35,343 nt of DNA from assembly GCA_002751075.1 (NCBI GenBank), contig NAOQ01000478.1, forward strand, positions 21,813 to 57,155, written 5' to 3'. The translations under genes were made by a program, and so were the position numbers. This stretch comes from Ichthyophonus hoferi. Its lineage: Eukaryota; Opisthokonta; Ichthyosporea; Ichthyophonida; Ichthyophonidae. Below the pieces are notes generated by a model. That model was not told the origin of the DNA and did not search any database. It worked only from the letters and a program-made list of their open reading frames with translations. This document shows, in pieces, positions 24,966 through 35,343 of the stretch; position 1 is the first letter of the stretch, and every line of letters begins with the position of its first letter.

Positions 24966-27096
24966 GTTATTTATTTGTACAGTGAGTATAAAGAATGAAG
25001 ATATAATATGTTAGTTTATTATTCAGATATATATATAATATATAATACTGAGATTTCAGAAATAATATAATTGTAGCATATAAACATACACAAAATATAT
25101 GTATATGATAGCTAAACATGACTTTCATTGGCCGTATTTTACTACTCTGCCCAATTAATATTCCGATTGCGGTCTAGTATGAAGATTAATTTTTAAACAT
25201 ATTATGCTGCTTATATAGGTATGTATGTATATTGATGACGTATGTATGCATTTTATGCCTGGACAAATCTCGAATATCATTTACAAGTCATACTGTTGTC
25301 AATTTCTTTCAGCTCAGCTATGTTATCACTATGCTGTAGTTATTATGTCAATCATTATTAATGGTAGCTGCAATTACAAGTAGGGAAATAAATAAAGATA
25401 GAAGACCTTTTTTGAGTATAAAAAATATTGAATTAGCATCAAATAAATAAATATTTTAATATATTTAAACTATTTATCTATTTGGTGATTAAACTATTAT
25501 TTATCCTGTTTGGAACAATTTACTATCTATATTGTCAAAAACTGTAATTGAATACCGTAATTAGCACTATAACTGTAGAAAAGTAAGAGGTAGATTTTGT
25601 CACAGACGGAACTGTTGCATATTTTTTAAATTTAGCATACTATATGTAGACTACTTTGTAGTCTGATTTGAATGAAATATAACTTGTCGGGAGCAGTACT
25701 CTAATATTTAATCTCTTTATACCAATCCAGATTCCCTCACAAAATAATTTATTGTTAACCAATTGACACATTTAATTGTGTTAGTTCAAAATATAGCTAT
25801 TCAAAAGAGACCTTATGAAACCCGACACCAATGCATTTATTAGACGTTAGATTATTACTTCGTGTTAAGGGTATTTGTTCTTTTCATTGTTATAGTTTGG
25901 TGACTTTACACTCATGTCTTCCCCCCCAATATCTTACCTATTGCTATGATATTCTTTTTGTCAACTCAGCTTTAGTGAATCATTCAAATCACTCAATTAT
26001 AGCTATAACCATTTTTGCCTAGGTTGTATAAAAAGCTATATTCGACACTTTCTCAGTTATTGACTATCTATGTTACAGTGGAAGTCTTCTTTTTGGCTAT
26101 GCGTTGACTCGGGTATTTAGTAAACCAAAACCTGTTTACTTCATCACATCCATTCATGTTTCTTGGACACGATTAATAATCTTAGTACTGTCACGCATAG
26201 TTCGGTTATATATATCAATGACTAGTATAGTAACCCTTGGGCATTCTGAAAAACAACAACTTAAAGTGCTAATTATTTACTTGGCCTAACCTGGATTAGT
26301 ATATGAGCTTCAGCATTAGGAAACAAATGGGTACAATACCATTATAGTAGATACACCACATTTTATTACGACATTTTATTATGGTGACTAGTTTGCTACC
26401 TTTTTTCCTCTTTTTTCTTAACTATTCATAGTGCCAAAATTAAACCTTATAAGAACTAAATTTTCCTTTAGTCGGCTGCTTCGATATCAAAAGGACATAA
26501 AACTTATACTGTTTATACAATGGATGACAATATACCAGAATTACACTTACCAAAGCATTCTTATACATTAATCCTGATTTATTCTACAGACAAGTTTCAT
26601 ACAAAGATCTAGTAGAATTGTGCAACTACCTTCTGTGGTAAATATGTTTGGTCATGCACAAAAAAGTATGCTGTGAGGTTATAATGCAAAAAAAAAAAAA
26701 ATGACTGATAGGAATATTATGTCACAATGAGTAAGGTTGAGGTATAGGTCAGTTAAAAGTAAAACACAAAAGAAGCTAAGGCATGGGCGGTGGTGGTGAG
26801 GATAGCTAATTATTCTTTCGGTGACAGTGCATAGTATAATGTTATGTAGTTATTGATTCATAATAAAATTTAAAAAAGATGACTAATCTGCCACATTTAC
26901 GAAATAATAATACTTTGTCTCCTAAAATACTGACTTATATTGATGAATATTTCTATCAATGTGCATACATACACCCAACAACAATCAAAAACCAAACAAT
27001 TCCCATGTGTAGAAGCCTAACTTACAAGACGTGTATTAAAATAACCTTACAAAACTAAAATCACTGGCAAATTTTTTTTTGTTAGCAATAGCCAAG
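24966..27096. other. intergenic region between the DnaJ and trihelix genes
   Basis: About 2.1 kb, strongly AT-rich. It contains the DnaJ promoter (right of 24965 on the minus strand) and the trihelix 3' UTR. Open frames at 25831-26289 show no recognisable features. An A run lies at about 26687-26701. I see no RNA gene or clear repeat structure. Confidence 0.6.
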
Positions 27097-29459
27097 CTAA
27101 ATCGGATTGGTCTCTGCTGCGTCATTGCCCCCAATCCCATCCAGTCGTATTCTTTTGTTTCCGCCTGCCAAAATCTCTTGAAGTTCAATCTGTTTTTCCA
27201 GTAAATAAATAACCCTATCCAATTTATCCGACAATACTGCGTACACTGCCTCTTCCTGTAGCCGTTTGTTACTTAGAACAGTGGGAGTTGTATCAAAATT
27301 AAGTGTGGTTGACGGAACTGGAACTGGTGGTGGGGCGGTATATGGATAGTATGTTGGTGTGGGGACGATATTAGTAGGATCGGTATAAGGACGTGTACCC
27401 AGGGAAGGGCCTACTACTGTGCTATAAAGATTTGGGGTGGGACGATTTGAAGGAGTATACATAACAAAACGTGAAGTACCTACAGGCAAGATCCGACCTA
27501 CAATCTCGTCAATAGAGCGATAATATACCCATAGTTTAGGTGGATCCAGTCCCATTCTCCCACGATTGCGAAAGCTTTGTTCCTTGAGCTCCTATGGATG
27601 AACAGTGTACGTGAATACGCTTAAAGATATATTATCTGATATACAAGGGCCCATAGTGAAGAGGGTACTGGTGCTGGGACCGTACTAGTAGGTGGATATA
27701 ATGATGTTTAGTAGATAAATATATAAATATTGAGTAAATAGCCTATAACTAACCCATAATCGAGGGGAAGATATGACATAATGTACGAGGAAGATTAAAA
27801 TCCATTGGATAGGAGTGGCATAGTATGGTAGTACTGGGATCAGTAATTACTAAAATTAAAAATTAAAAATTAAATTTTGAATTGTGCATAATTAAAATAT
27901 TGCATATATGGTAAAAATAGTAAACTCAAAGTAGGCATGTCATTATTATTGTGTTTCAATTGAAAGGTACATCAATCATTTATCTCCCTGCTAATTGACT
28001 ACCAATGAATCAAGACCCGACATTGTCCTTTTACCATATACAGCAACAGTATAAACATACCCAATATTGAGTACATGTAGATATCATATTTACGTACATA
28101 ATGGGTAAAACTGGTTCAGGGAGGTTATATGAGGATGTTATAGATAGATAGTAGATAGTGACATCACTGAAAAACAAGTAGATATCATAAATTTATAGAA
28201 GAAAAATCTATTATTTGTATTCATAAGCACTAATGAATTTATGTTAACCAAGAATTACAACCCTAGATATATTTTCGGTCAAGTATATACACATACGTCT
28301 ATGCCATATTATATTATAAATAGGCCAGTATAGTGGGTATACCGTTATATATATAACTTATTAATATAAACACTAGTACAGCTTCTCGCCAGTTATAAGA
28401 TTACCAATGATTATCGTTAATTGAGCATTCCGTGCAATATTCCGAGTCCAACAAAAAATAATCATTCCATTATTTATCTCACAATATTCTCTTGCTTCTG
28501 AACTATACACATATTCAAAGGAAAGTGATTGCAGATGTATGTCAATATAATAGAATAAGGAAACATTTTATAAACTGTTATTTCACTAAGAAAATGTTAC
28601 GAAGGAGAGGGGTAATGTAAATACAATCAAATAAGCACGCAGCTGATTGAGGTGGTAAAAATAACATGTGATATATCATGCATTGAATATATATAAGGAA
28701 AGAGAAATGATGTGTATAGATTAAAGCAATACAAAAGGGAAGAATAGATAGAAGCGTAGATATATAAATATATACATATATATACTTATATCTAACTAAA
28801 TATAGTAAGATAAGCCAATAGTTACATATAAATAAAGAGGGCACAGTAATAAGAAGAGAGGTGTGAAAATTCTCCTATCCCAATATACACTAAACAAAAA
28901 AATTAAAATGAAGAAATTACCCTATACTTATGTAGTAAATTTTTCCACTTGACATGGCACTGTTCTCCCGTCTTGTTATATCCAAGTTCTTGCAACCTAA
29001 CTGCAATTATCGGTATCCACACTGTAGTAAGCTTATTCCTTTGTTTCTTTCTTATTGCATAATAGTTTTCTTTTACGGTTTGTATCAATGCTGCAGTTTC
29101 ACAGTCCCCCCAGGCTGACTCTGATCTACCACCTTTCAGGTCGTTCTCACTTTTAACCTCATTATCATCATTCTCCTCAAGGTCTCTGTCATGCTCAAGG
29201 GGCTCAACTTTGTGGATGTTGTCATCTACTTCGTCATCGGCCAGGTCTTCATGGTGAAAATTACCTGCAGAATCCAACATACTATTACCAACTGGGGAGA
29301 GTTCTACCCCATCAACATCTACATTATCACTTAGACCAGTGTCTAAGGGCTGCATAGGAAAATTGTGAAGGCCAAGGGAAGGTGGGATTTCTAGGGGAGG
29401 AGGTGGTCCGGTGTGTAGGAGATGGGGGAGGTGGTCGGTTGAACCATCAAGGGGTTGCA
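27097..29459 (-). CDS. trihelix (Myb/SANT-like) DNA-binding protein, 5' end uncertain
   Basis: Two coding exons on the minus strand, 29459-28921 and 27591-27097 (stop 27099-27097), joined in phase 0 with donor GTAATT and acceptor ccatag. They encode about 344 residues. Residues 1-110 are Pro-rich, then strongly acidic (DEVDD, EENDDNE). A trihelix domain spans about 115-212: SAWGDCETAALIQ, the spaced tryptophans W117, W148 and W172, GEQCHVKWKNLLHKYR, and after the intron W201-x-YY..SIDEI. A Pro/Thr-rich segment follows, then a predicted coiled coil at about 286-323 (NKRLQEEAVYAVLSDKLDRV) and a basic NKRIRL patch. This layout is common in single-domain trihelix/MSANTD factors, which act in the nucleus as possible dimers. 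The exon seems to begin at a strong acceptor (cctcatccctctccag, minus strand, ending at 29460), so the first codon is split and an upstream exon is needed. Otherwise the first in-frame ATG is 29355-29353, giving 309 residues. Target genes are unknown. Confidence 0.82.
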
Positions 29460-29859
29460 CTGGAGAGGGATGAGGAAACCCTTTGACCTTGTTGGTCAGT
29501 AGGCTTGGTGGCCTGTAACTTGTTCTGTGGAACCACTCATAGCAGAGTAAGTTGACTAGCTAGCCAAAGAAAATAATGAAAATGGTGACTAGAAAAACAA
29601 AAATCGTAAGAGATACGATGGATAGTAAGGTAGAGAAAAGTAGAACATAGAAAAAGCGTACAAGCCGAGAAAGGAAATCTGTATTTCTCATAAGGCTTAC
29701 AGCTATAAGTGCCATGCAAGAGCCGTTTGAAGCACAAACAAAAGAGCAAGGGAAAGTAAAGCCCTGTTTGTCAAAAAAATATACTTGACATAAACTATAC
29801 GTCTCTATATACTATATAACAAGTACTATATATCACAAAGAAAAAAGTAGCATACCGGG

Positions 29860-30060
29860 TCATATCGTCAACAAGCCGGTTTTGGGCGGCTCATAAAAAG
29901 GACCGTCGATATGGTAAAGGGATAAAACAGCTACATAGACATATAAAGGTTAATTAACAAGGTATTACTGTTATACTTCCGATCATCTTTTACCAATATG
30001 ACTGGATTGACGAACACGCTCCCCGTATGGCTCATTCGTTGGTGGCCGCCATTAACCACA
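29860..30060 (-). promoter_or_regulatory. candidate promoter/first exon of the trihelix gene
   Basis: Relative to the surrounding AT-rich DNA this patch has several CG dinucleotides (gccggttttgggcggctc, gaacacgctccccg). On the minus strand AATGGCGGCCAC at about 30053-30042 resembles the YY1 site that often lies just downstream of animal start sites. Possible donors on the minus strand occur after 29994 (GTAAAA) and 29856 (GTATGC). No start codon here reads in frame into the 29459 exon through these donors, so the first exon may be non-coding. Inference from composition and position only. Confidence 0.35.
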
Positions 30061-31879
30061 TCTTATCAGTCAATGACTATTGGTTAATATTAACATTTAA
30101 TTTATCTGGCTTGAAATTCAATGGATAGTAAAAATATAATGAGTTAATGATTGTATTTACGTTCCTTTCTTAATTTATATTAGTAAAGCTTGAAATTAAA
30201 TAGATTGGATATTTATAATAAATTTATATATACATCTTCATAGAATAATCGCGTCAATACCTTTTATATTTTTTCATTAACATGTCAAATCCACACGTTT
30301 TTAGAATATCCTAGCTATTCGCTTGATATCATAGTAGCAAGTGACTTTTAATATTTCAACTCTACTCCAAGTTAATCATTTATTATCCAATTATTTAATT
30401 TCATTATGTCATTATAATTAATATAATTATGGTTTTGATACTGTGTTTTATAAAGGATTTGTAGCCAATCAACATACACAATAAGTACTCACTTTGTTAT
30501 TGGCTCGCTTACTTGCTCCACAAATTCCTTCGCATGTTAACTATAGATAGATCTTACAAAAGTCGTTATCAAATATACCAATTAAGCAAGACTTCTCCAT
30601 ATTATACACACCTCAGTTGTATTAATATTCTCATCTAATATTATTCTATCAACAAAAGCAGTTATGTATTATAATGGCTACATTACTACCATAATTCCCA
30701 TATATATATATATATATTAAGAATATGTTGATACTATTTAATGCACGTGTATATGCGAGCTTTGCCTTACTGAAATAATCATAGTGTACGTTGATTAGAC
30801 TATAACATGGGGAATATTTGGATATTTTTTTTTTGTATATTAGGACTGGTATAAATTTAATTCGCTGTATTATTAAGTTTCTTTTTACTTTAATGAGAGG
30901 GTTGTCATTTTTTCTACACTAAAAAAAATTGTGATCCTGTATTTTCCCGAGTTTTGATTTGAGCTAAGTATACATTTTAGGACTAAAATTAGGCAAAATA
31001 TGCGATTAAAATTAGCAATCGTAAATTCCTTTCTAAGTACCCAATATAATAGAAGAAATAATTATAATAACTACTAATGTTCGAGTGAGTTAGGGAGTAA
31101 TTGTGGATTAATATATATTAACATTAGCAATGGAGTGTATATGAGTACTACCTGAATGGAAAAGCTTTAAATTCTGCCAATCAAAGTCAAGGAATGTGCG
31201 ACTATATCCAAAATGTAGAATATGCAGCCAGAAAAAATACTTCAAGATCGTCTTGGAGTTCGCGCATGCTTTTGTATTCATTTCGGATGTACGAAAAGAA
31301 ATATTAAATAAATATGTACAAATACAATTATTTATGATTAAATCTTTAGAAATGATAAATATAAATATTTGGGTACCAATTAGCATACTAACTACCTTAG
31401 TAATAAGTCAGTATATTTGTGATTGATATTGCATCGTAGAAGTTTCCACAGGATTTCCACGTGCAATAATTGTTCCATTTGCTTAGTATTTCAGTCAGTA
31501 TACCATATAAAATTATGCCTAGTTTGATTTTAATAATATTGAAAGGTTTCAAATTGTTGTTTCATATAGTTGATTTCTCTTGTAGTGATCTCTAACTTAT
31601 ATAATTATAATAATGACATATATCTGTAGAAAGAAGATTGTTTGGCAAGGTATATGAAGACTTATATAAATCATGCTATTAATTGCAACTATACCAAAAA
31701 ACTAAAATAACACGCCTTGTCTAATCTGAAAGAAAATAACTGCCATAGCAATAATTATTATTCTTGTAGCCCCCCCAGACACCTGTAATAGTAACTTGTG
31801 GTGCCTGTAATTCTAGTTGTCGCCAAATGTTGTGATAGCTGCTGTAGTACATGCCATTACTAGAAGCTGTTCTTCCAGT

Positions 31880-32010
31880 TCAACCAATAACGTCTAAAAT
31901 TATGTGGCACCTGTAGTTTCAATAGTACCTCTCATAATAGCATCTCGAACTTGTATGCATGTGAACTCTGTGGAGTCTACAGCACTTATGATACCCTTAT
32001 TACCATTTTT
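31880..32010 (-). pseudogene. faint coding trace of unknown origin
   Basis: On the minus strand a frame reads GIISAVDSTEFTCIQVRDA and continues to TTGAT, with better composition than its flanks, and stops quickly in both directions. The AVDST core recalls the first-aspartate region of some DDE transposases, but the match is too short to name a family. It may be a worn transposon remnant or chance. Confidence 0.2.
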
Positions 32011-32459
32011 TTAATTTCCATATTGTACTGCTTGCATTTAAGACCTTAGTAATACACCAAATTCTGAAGTATATATTTCTGATGGATTAAGGAGAAGAAG
32101 GACTAAGGATAATATTACGCTGATTGTTGAGACCAACACAATAGTAGCCTTGGGATCGCTGAAGGTAGGAAAGGGTTTATTTGTTCTCTAAACAACTTGC
32201 TACGTCACCCGTGAGGAAGCCTAGTCTTTTCTGATTCTGTTTATATTTGGTTAAAGCAGGAATATCTAATTAATTTTGGAATTTCTTCATATAGCTATAA
32301 ATATTTAATATTATTAGCAATTATTATTGCATATTTAGCTTGAGAAACTAATTAGTGCAATCTATAGGTGTTAAACGACAATCAAAGATTCTATCAAAAT
32401 AGAACCAGCCAATGTAGAGATTCTGCAACTATATATTAAGCGATTTCAGATCATATATT

Positions 32460-32640
32460 TGGGAGTCCAGATAACACTATTGCTTAGGTATCCTGCCCTG
32501 CTAACATTTTTAATAATAAAAATGTTTTAGTGTATCTGACTCTGTGTATGCAAATGCACAGTTAAAACGCCCCTTAATTTGGTATTTTCTCCCCTTCTAA
32601 ACAAATATGTCACAGGAATGATCGTGTCTCAACATATTAT
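32460..32640 (-). repeat. dispersed repeat C, copy 2
   Basis: Inverted relative of about 3140-3330; the core 32561-32584 matches the complement of 3192-3215 with one mismatch. The similarity continues through a shared gtatcctgcc word and a tcacaggaa word. Confidence 0.72.
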
Positions 32641-32810
32641 TCCTAATGCATTTTGACCAGGTTGACTTGGATGTAGTTTTTTCCAAGTCTTCTTACTTTC
32701 TCCTGTACATATCTTGTCACAGTATGATAACGTTTTTATCAATGTGGAAGATGTTTCGACTTAAGGGATTAGACCGTTGTTTCATTTGCAATAAGTGAAA
32801 GGGTAATTAA

Positions 32811-33080
32811 TTGTATATTTGTGTGAAGTAATTAGTTACTAACCTCTTTATGACTGCTTAATAATTATATATTGTGGAATAATCGGAGTAGAACCATTGG
32901 ATCAGCGGTAAGTGACTATTAATAGAAATGTTTAATTGAGACCAATAGGATTTGAACAAAAGGTTTTTAAGGCACAATATTTTTTAAAAAACATCTATTA
33001 ATGTAATGTCGGGACATTACCAATGGGCACTGTATCTTTAGGGCAACTTTATTTGTTTTCCTAATAAGTAATTGGGTGTT
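32811..33080. mobile_element. about 270-bp insertion in the left arm
   Basis: Present in the left arm and absent from the right arm at the matching place. It is bounded on both sides by TAATTAA (32804-32810 and 33081-33087), which looks like a 7-base target duplication, though such words are common in AT-rich DNA. It holds a perfect small hairpin at 33003-33020 (gtaatgtc, gg, gacattac). No coding frame and no clear terminal inverted repeats. Probably a short non-autonomous element. Confidence 0.5.
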
Positions 33081-33362
33081 TAATTAAAAAGAAAGTGAGC
33101 CCAGATCGCTTAATGATACTCCAATATTCCATTTTATTTAAACTATGGACCTTATTAAGGTTACTGACTGGTTTCAGTACAAACGGCGGACAAGGCATAT
33201 AACGCCATGTAAGGTCTCATACATGGACCGGGGGGTTCTAGTGTGAACAATAAAGCGTTTGTGATTTTATTAAGTGTCCGTCTTTTATTATTTTAGAATA
33301 AAGACTAGAGTACCCTCCAGCTGGTCATTTGTTTATATATAAGTCCAGATTGACATTGGGGG

Positions 33363-33611
33363 ATGACCAGACGCCTAACCATCAAGGAGAGGGTCAAGGT
33401 GCCATCGAGTTCAAGTGAAGAGGATTCGCTTCTTGTGATTCAGTCCAGGGAGATTCAAATTGTAGAGCGGAAAAGAAGACTACTCAGCAGGCACGAGCCA
33501 AAGACTGTTAAGGGACACAGTAAGGAAGTTGGAATATTACCAACTCAAATTCAATCAGAGCAATTTTCAGTAATCAGCGGTCCCAGGGACAGCATATACT
33601 TAAACAGGATT
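33363..33611 (+). pseudogene. element ORF, left copy (partial)
   Basis: Starts MTRRLTIKERVKV and is alike to the right copy for about 83 residues, until the left copy of the element ends near 33612. Basic and Ser/Glu-rich; no known domain recognised. The TATA-like word lies about 30 bases upstream of the start. Part of the fossil element. Confidence 0.5.
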
Positions 33612-33736
33612 ATGGGCCCAGCATGCTTCCAATGTGCCACTCTGTTGTATATGTAGTGGCTATTCTCTCTGTTCAATGGTTCGCTCTTCTATAAAAACTT
33701 CACCGCACTCTGCCTCCAATAGCACGTACTCAATGT

Positions 33737-34447
33737 TCAAAACCCAATCCTCAAAAGTAGGGCCCACGTTACCTCCTCAGAATAGGAGTTCTTGGCTAAA
33801 CACTGGAAAGTGTACTGGTCTACTTGTCGCCTCCATGTTTGATGTGTTGCTGAACATAGCATCTCTCCCCCCCAAAACATGGAAGGTTGAGCGTTAAAAT
33901 TAGGCTCCTGAATGGTGTCTGGTAAGTGAGATATGGTAGTGTATTGAGCTTGACCTTCATGGTCAACTTGCATTAACTCTGGAACTTCGGGTTCTGGTAT
34001 CTCTGTGCTGGGAGGAATGTCGAAATCAATTGGCTCTAGACCATTCTGTGGAATGCTGGCACTGGATTGCAACTCTTCTTCAGGAATTGCCTTGCTGCGT
34101 TTCACTTGTTTGGGGGAAACAACTTCGGTTGCTATGAATTCGACTGGTCTTTCAGGATTTGGACTGATCAAAAGTTGTGGAGACGTGTTGGGCTTAGTAA
34201 CCCTGTTTAAGTACATGCTGTCCCTGGGACCGCTGATTGCTGAAAATCGCTCTGACTGAATTTGAGTTGGTAATATTCCAACTTCCTTACTGTGTCCCTT
34301 AACAGTCTTTGGCTCGTGCTTGCTGAGTAGTCTTCTTTTCCGCTCTACAATCTGAATTTCTTTGGACTGAATCACAAGAAGCGAATCCTCTTCACTTGAA
34401 CTCAATGGCACCTTGACCCTCTCATTGATGGTTAGGCGTCTGGTCAT
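33737..34447 (-). pseudogene. element ORF, right copy
   Basis: An open frame of 236 residues starting MTRRLTINERVKV. A basic N-terminal part (ERKRRLLSKHEPK) is followed by a Pro/Glu-rich middle (DFDIPPSTEIPEPEVPELM). No enzyme motif is visible; it could be a structural or accessory protein of the element. I cannot assign a family. The element as a whole appears broken. Confidence 0.45.
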
Positions 34448-34812
34448 CCCCCAATGTCAATCTGGACTTATATATAAACAAATGACCAGCTGGAGGGTAC
34501 TCTAGTCTTTATTCTAAAATAATAAAAGACGGACACTTAATAAAATTACAAACACTTTATTGTTCACACTAGAACCCCCCGGTCCATGTATGAGACCTTA
34601 TATGGCGTTATATGCATTGTCCGCCGTTTGTACTGAAACCAGTCAGTAACCTTAATAAGGTACATAGTTTAAATAAAATGGAATATTGGAGTATCATTAA
34701 GCGCTCTGGGCTCACTTTCTTTCTAACCCTTTCACTTATTGCAAATATAACGAGGGTCTGATCCTTAAGTTGAAACATCTCCCACGTTGATAAAAACTCT
34801 ATCATACTGTGA

Positions 34813-35343
34813 AATATTTGTTCTTGCTAAGTACACAAACAAATTTCACTTTCTATTGTAAATCTTTTCTTGCACATTTCCACATGAAAATATGGCAAGA
34901 TTTAATTTATATGTTATAAATAGTGGGGCAACTTTGAATAATAGTTCAATATAAGAGTTATTAGTATATACTTTTTTAAAAAAAAGGTTAGTTGAATACA
35001 GAGTTGGTGGCAAGTGCAAAAAACAGATAAATAAAATATTTATTAATGAAAACTATCTCATATAGGGCTTACGGGAACTAATATTTACTTCTGTTCTCAA
35101 TAATTATTATTATTACTATTACTATATTATTACCAATGTTTATCTATGTTGAAGTTGGCGATTGAAAAAACAGACCATGAAACCGCTACTAACTTTTGTC
35201 ACCATTCTCTTTTAACTACTGTCGAAAACTATTGGGGTACTGAGCATTGGAAATTTTATTTAAAGGTATTAGAAGTCACTATTTCTTTGTAGAATGTATA
35301 CAGAGTTTGTTCAAAGTTGTTATATTTTTGTTGAAGTTTTGAG
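34813..35343. other. right edge, no gene seen
   Basis: AT-rich DNA outside the inverted duplication. A short run of tatt/tact triplets lies near 35101-35133 and an A run near 34977-34985. No coding exon or repeat match recognised. Confidence 0.6.

Larger units (their letters stand above)
29460..32715. other. intergenic region right of the trihelix gene
   Basis: About 3.2 kb. It includes the trihelix 5' flank, a GC-richer patch at about 29860-30060, a very AT-rich stretch with little structure from 30.1 to 31.7 kb, a faint coding trace near 31.8-32.0 kb and repeat C copy 2. The two overlapping small open frames at 31108-31426 have no recognisable features. Confidence 0.55.
32716..34812. mobile_element. 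inverted duplication of an unclassified mobile element (fossil)
   Basis: Two copies of one element face each other. The inner arms, about 33087-33611 (plus) and 34206-34725 (minus), are nearly identical, with only scattered differences by eye, so the duplication is young. Outer arms, 32716-32804 and about 34726-34812, are still alignable but clearly more diverged. The plus copy stops at about 33612; the minus copy continues across the centre. Each arm carries, in order, an AATAAA word, a TATA-like tttatatataagtc and, about 15 bases on, a start codon for the same protein. A stretch from tgtgaacaataaag (33241) to gattgaca (33357) has TG..CA ends, as long terminal repeats do, but this alone does not prove an LTR element. 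The whole looks broken, with more than one break. Family unknown; LTR, DIRS-like or DNA element remain possible. A palindromic assembly error must also be considered. Confidence 0.7.

Noticed and set aside
33634-34259. Plus-strand frames at 33634-33897 and 34005-34259
   Set aside because: They run antisense to the right copy of the element ORF and show no independent features.
1-35343. CRISPR arrays, tRNA or rRNA genes, bacterial operons
   Set aside because: No regularly spaced direct repeats, no tRNA-like A/B boxes with a foldable cloverleaf and no rRNA-like conserved stretch were seen; gene structure is clearly eukaryotic.

Overview
The window is nuclear DNA from an intron-rich, AT-rich eukaryote. 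Introns use GT..AG ends, coding exons are much richer in G+C than their surroundings, and the spaces between genes are full of old dispersed repeats. The gene set is a mitochondrial Tid1/DNAJA3-type DnaJ, a single trihelix (Myb/SANT-like) factor with a C-terminal coiled coil, a plant-type C2 phospholipase D and an acetate-transporter-family protein. This suggests an early-branching animal or close relative, and a sponge is my best guess. That is inference; nothing in the window proves it.

Layout. (1) 106-822, plus strand: an apparently intronless SatP/GPR1/FUN34 acetate transporter. (2) About 0.9-4.2 kb: no gene, but several diverged repeats, including a long palindrome at 1930-2428. (3) 4276-14559, plus strand: a complete C2-PLD of 756 residues in 16 exons with both HKD motifs intact. 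I could follow the reading phase through every splice junction. (4) 14.6-17.3 kb: gap between convergent genes, holding second copies of two repeats from region 2. (5) 17314-24965, minus strand: a complete mitochondrial DnaJ co-chaperone of 437 residues in 11 exons. (6) 25.0-27.1 kb: nothing recognisable. (7) 27097-29459, minus strand: a two-exon (at least) trihelix protein whose 5' end probably lies in an unlocated upstream exon. (8) 29.5-32.7 kb: a GC-richer promoter-like patch, then repeats and one faint coding trace. (9) 32716-34812: a large inverted duplication of an unclassified mobile element with inward-facing, broken ORFs and a further insertion in one arm.

The four host genes do not form a pathway. 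PLD would hydrolyse phospholipids at membranes, DnaJ would serve mitochondrial Hsp70, the transporter would move acetate-type anions and the trihelix protein would bind DNA. I see no new multi-gene system. The most notable items are the plant-type PLD and the transporter in an apparently animal-like genome, the young inverted duplication near the right end, and the repeat family shared between the gene gaps.
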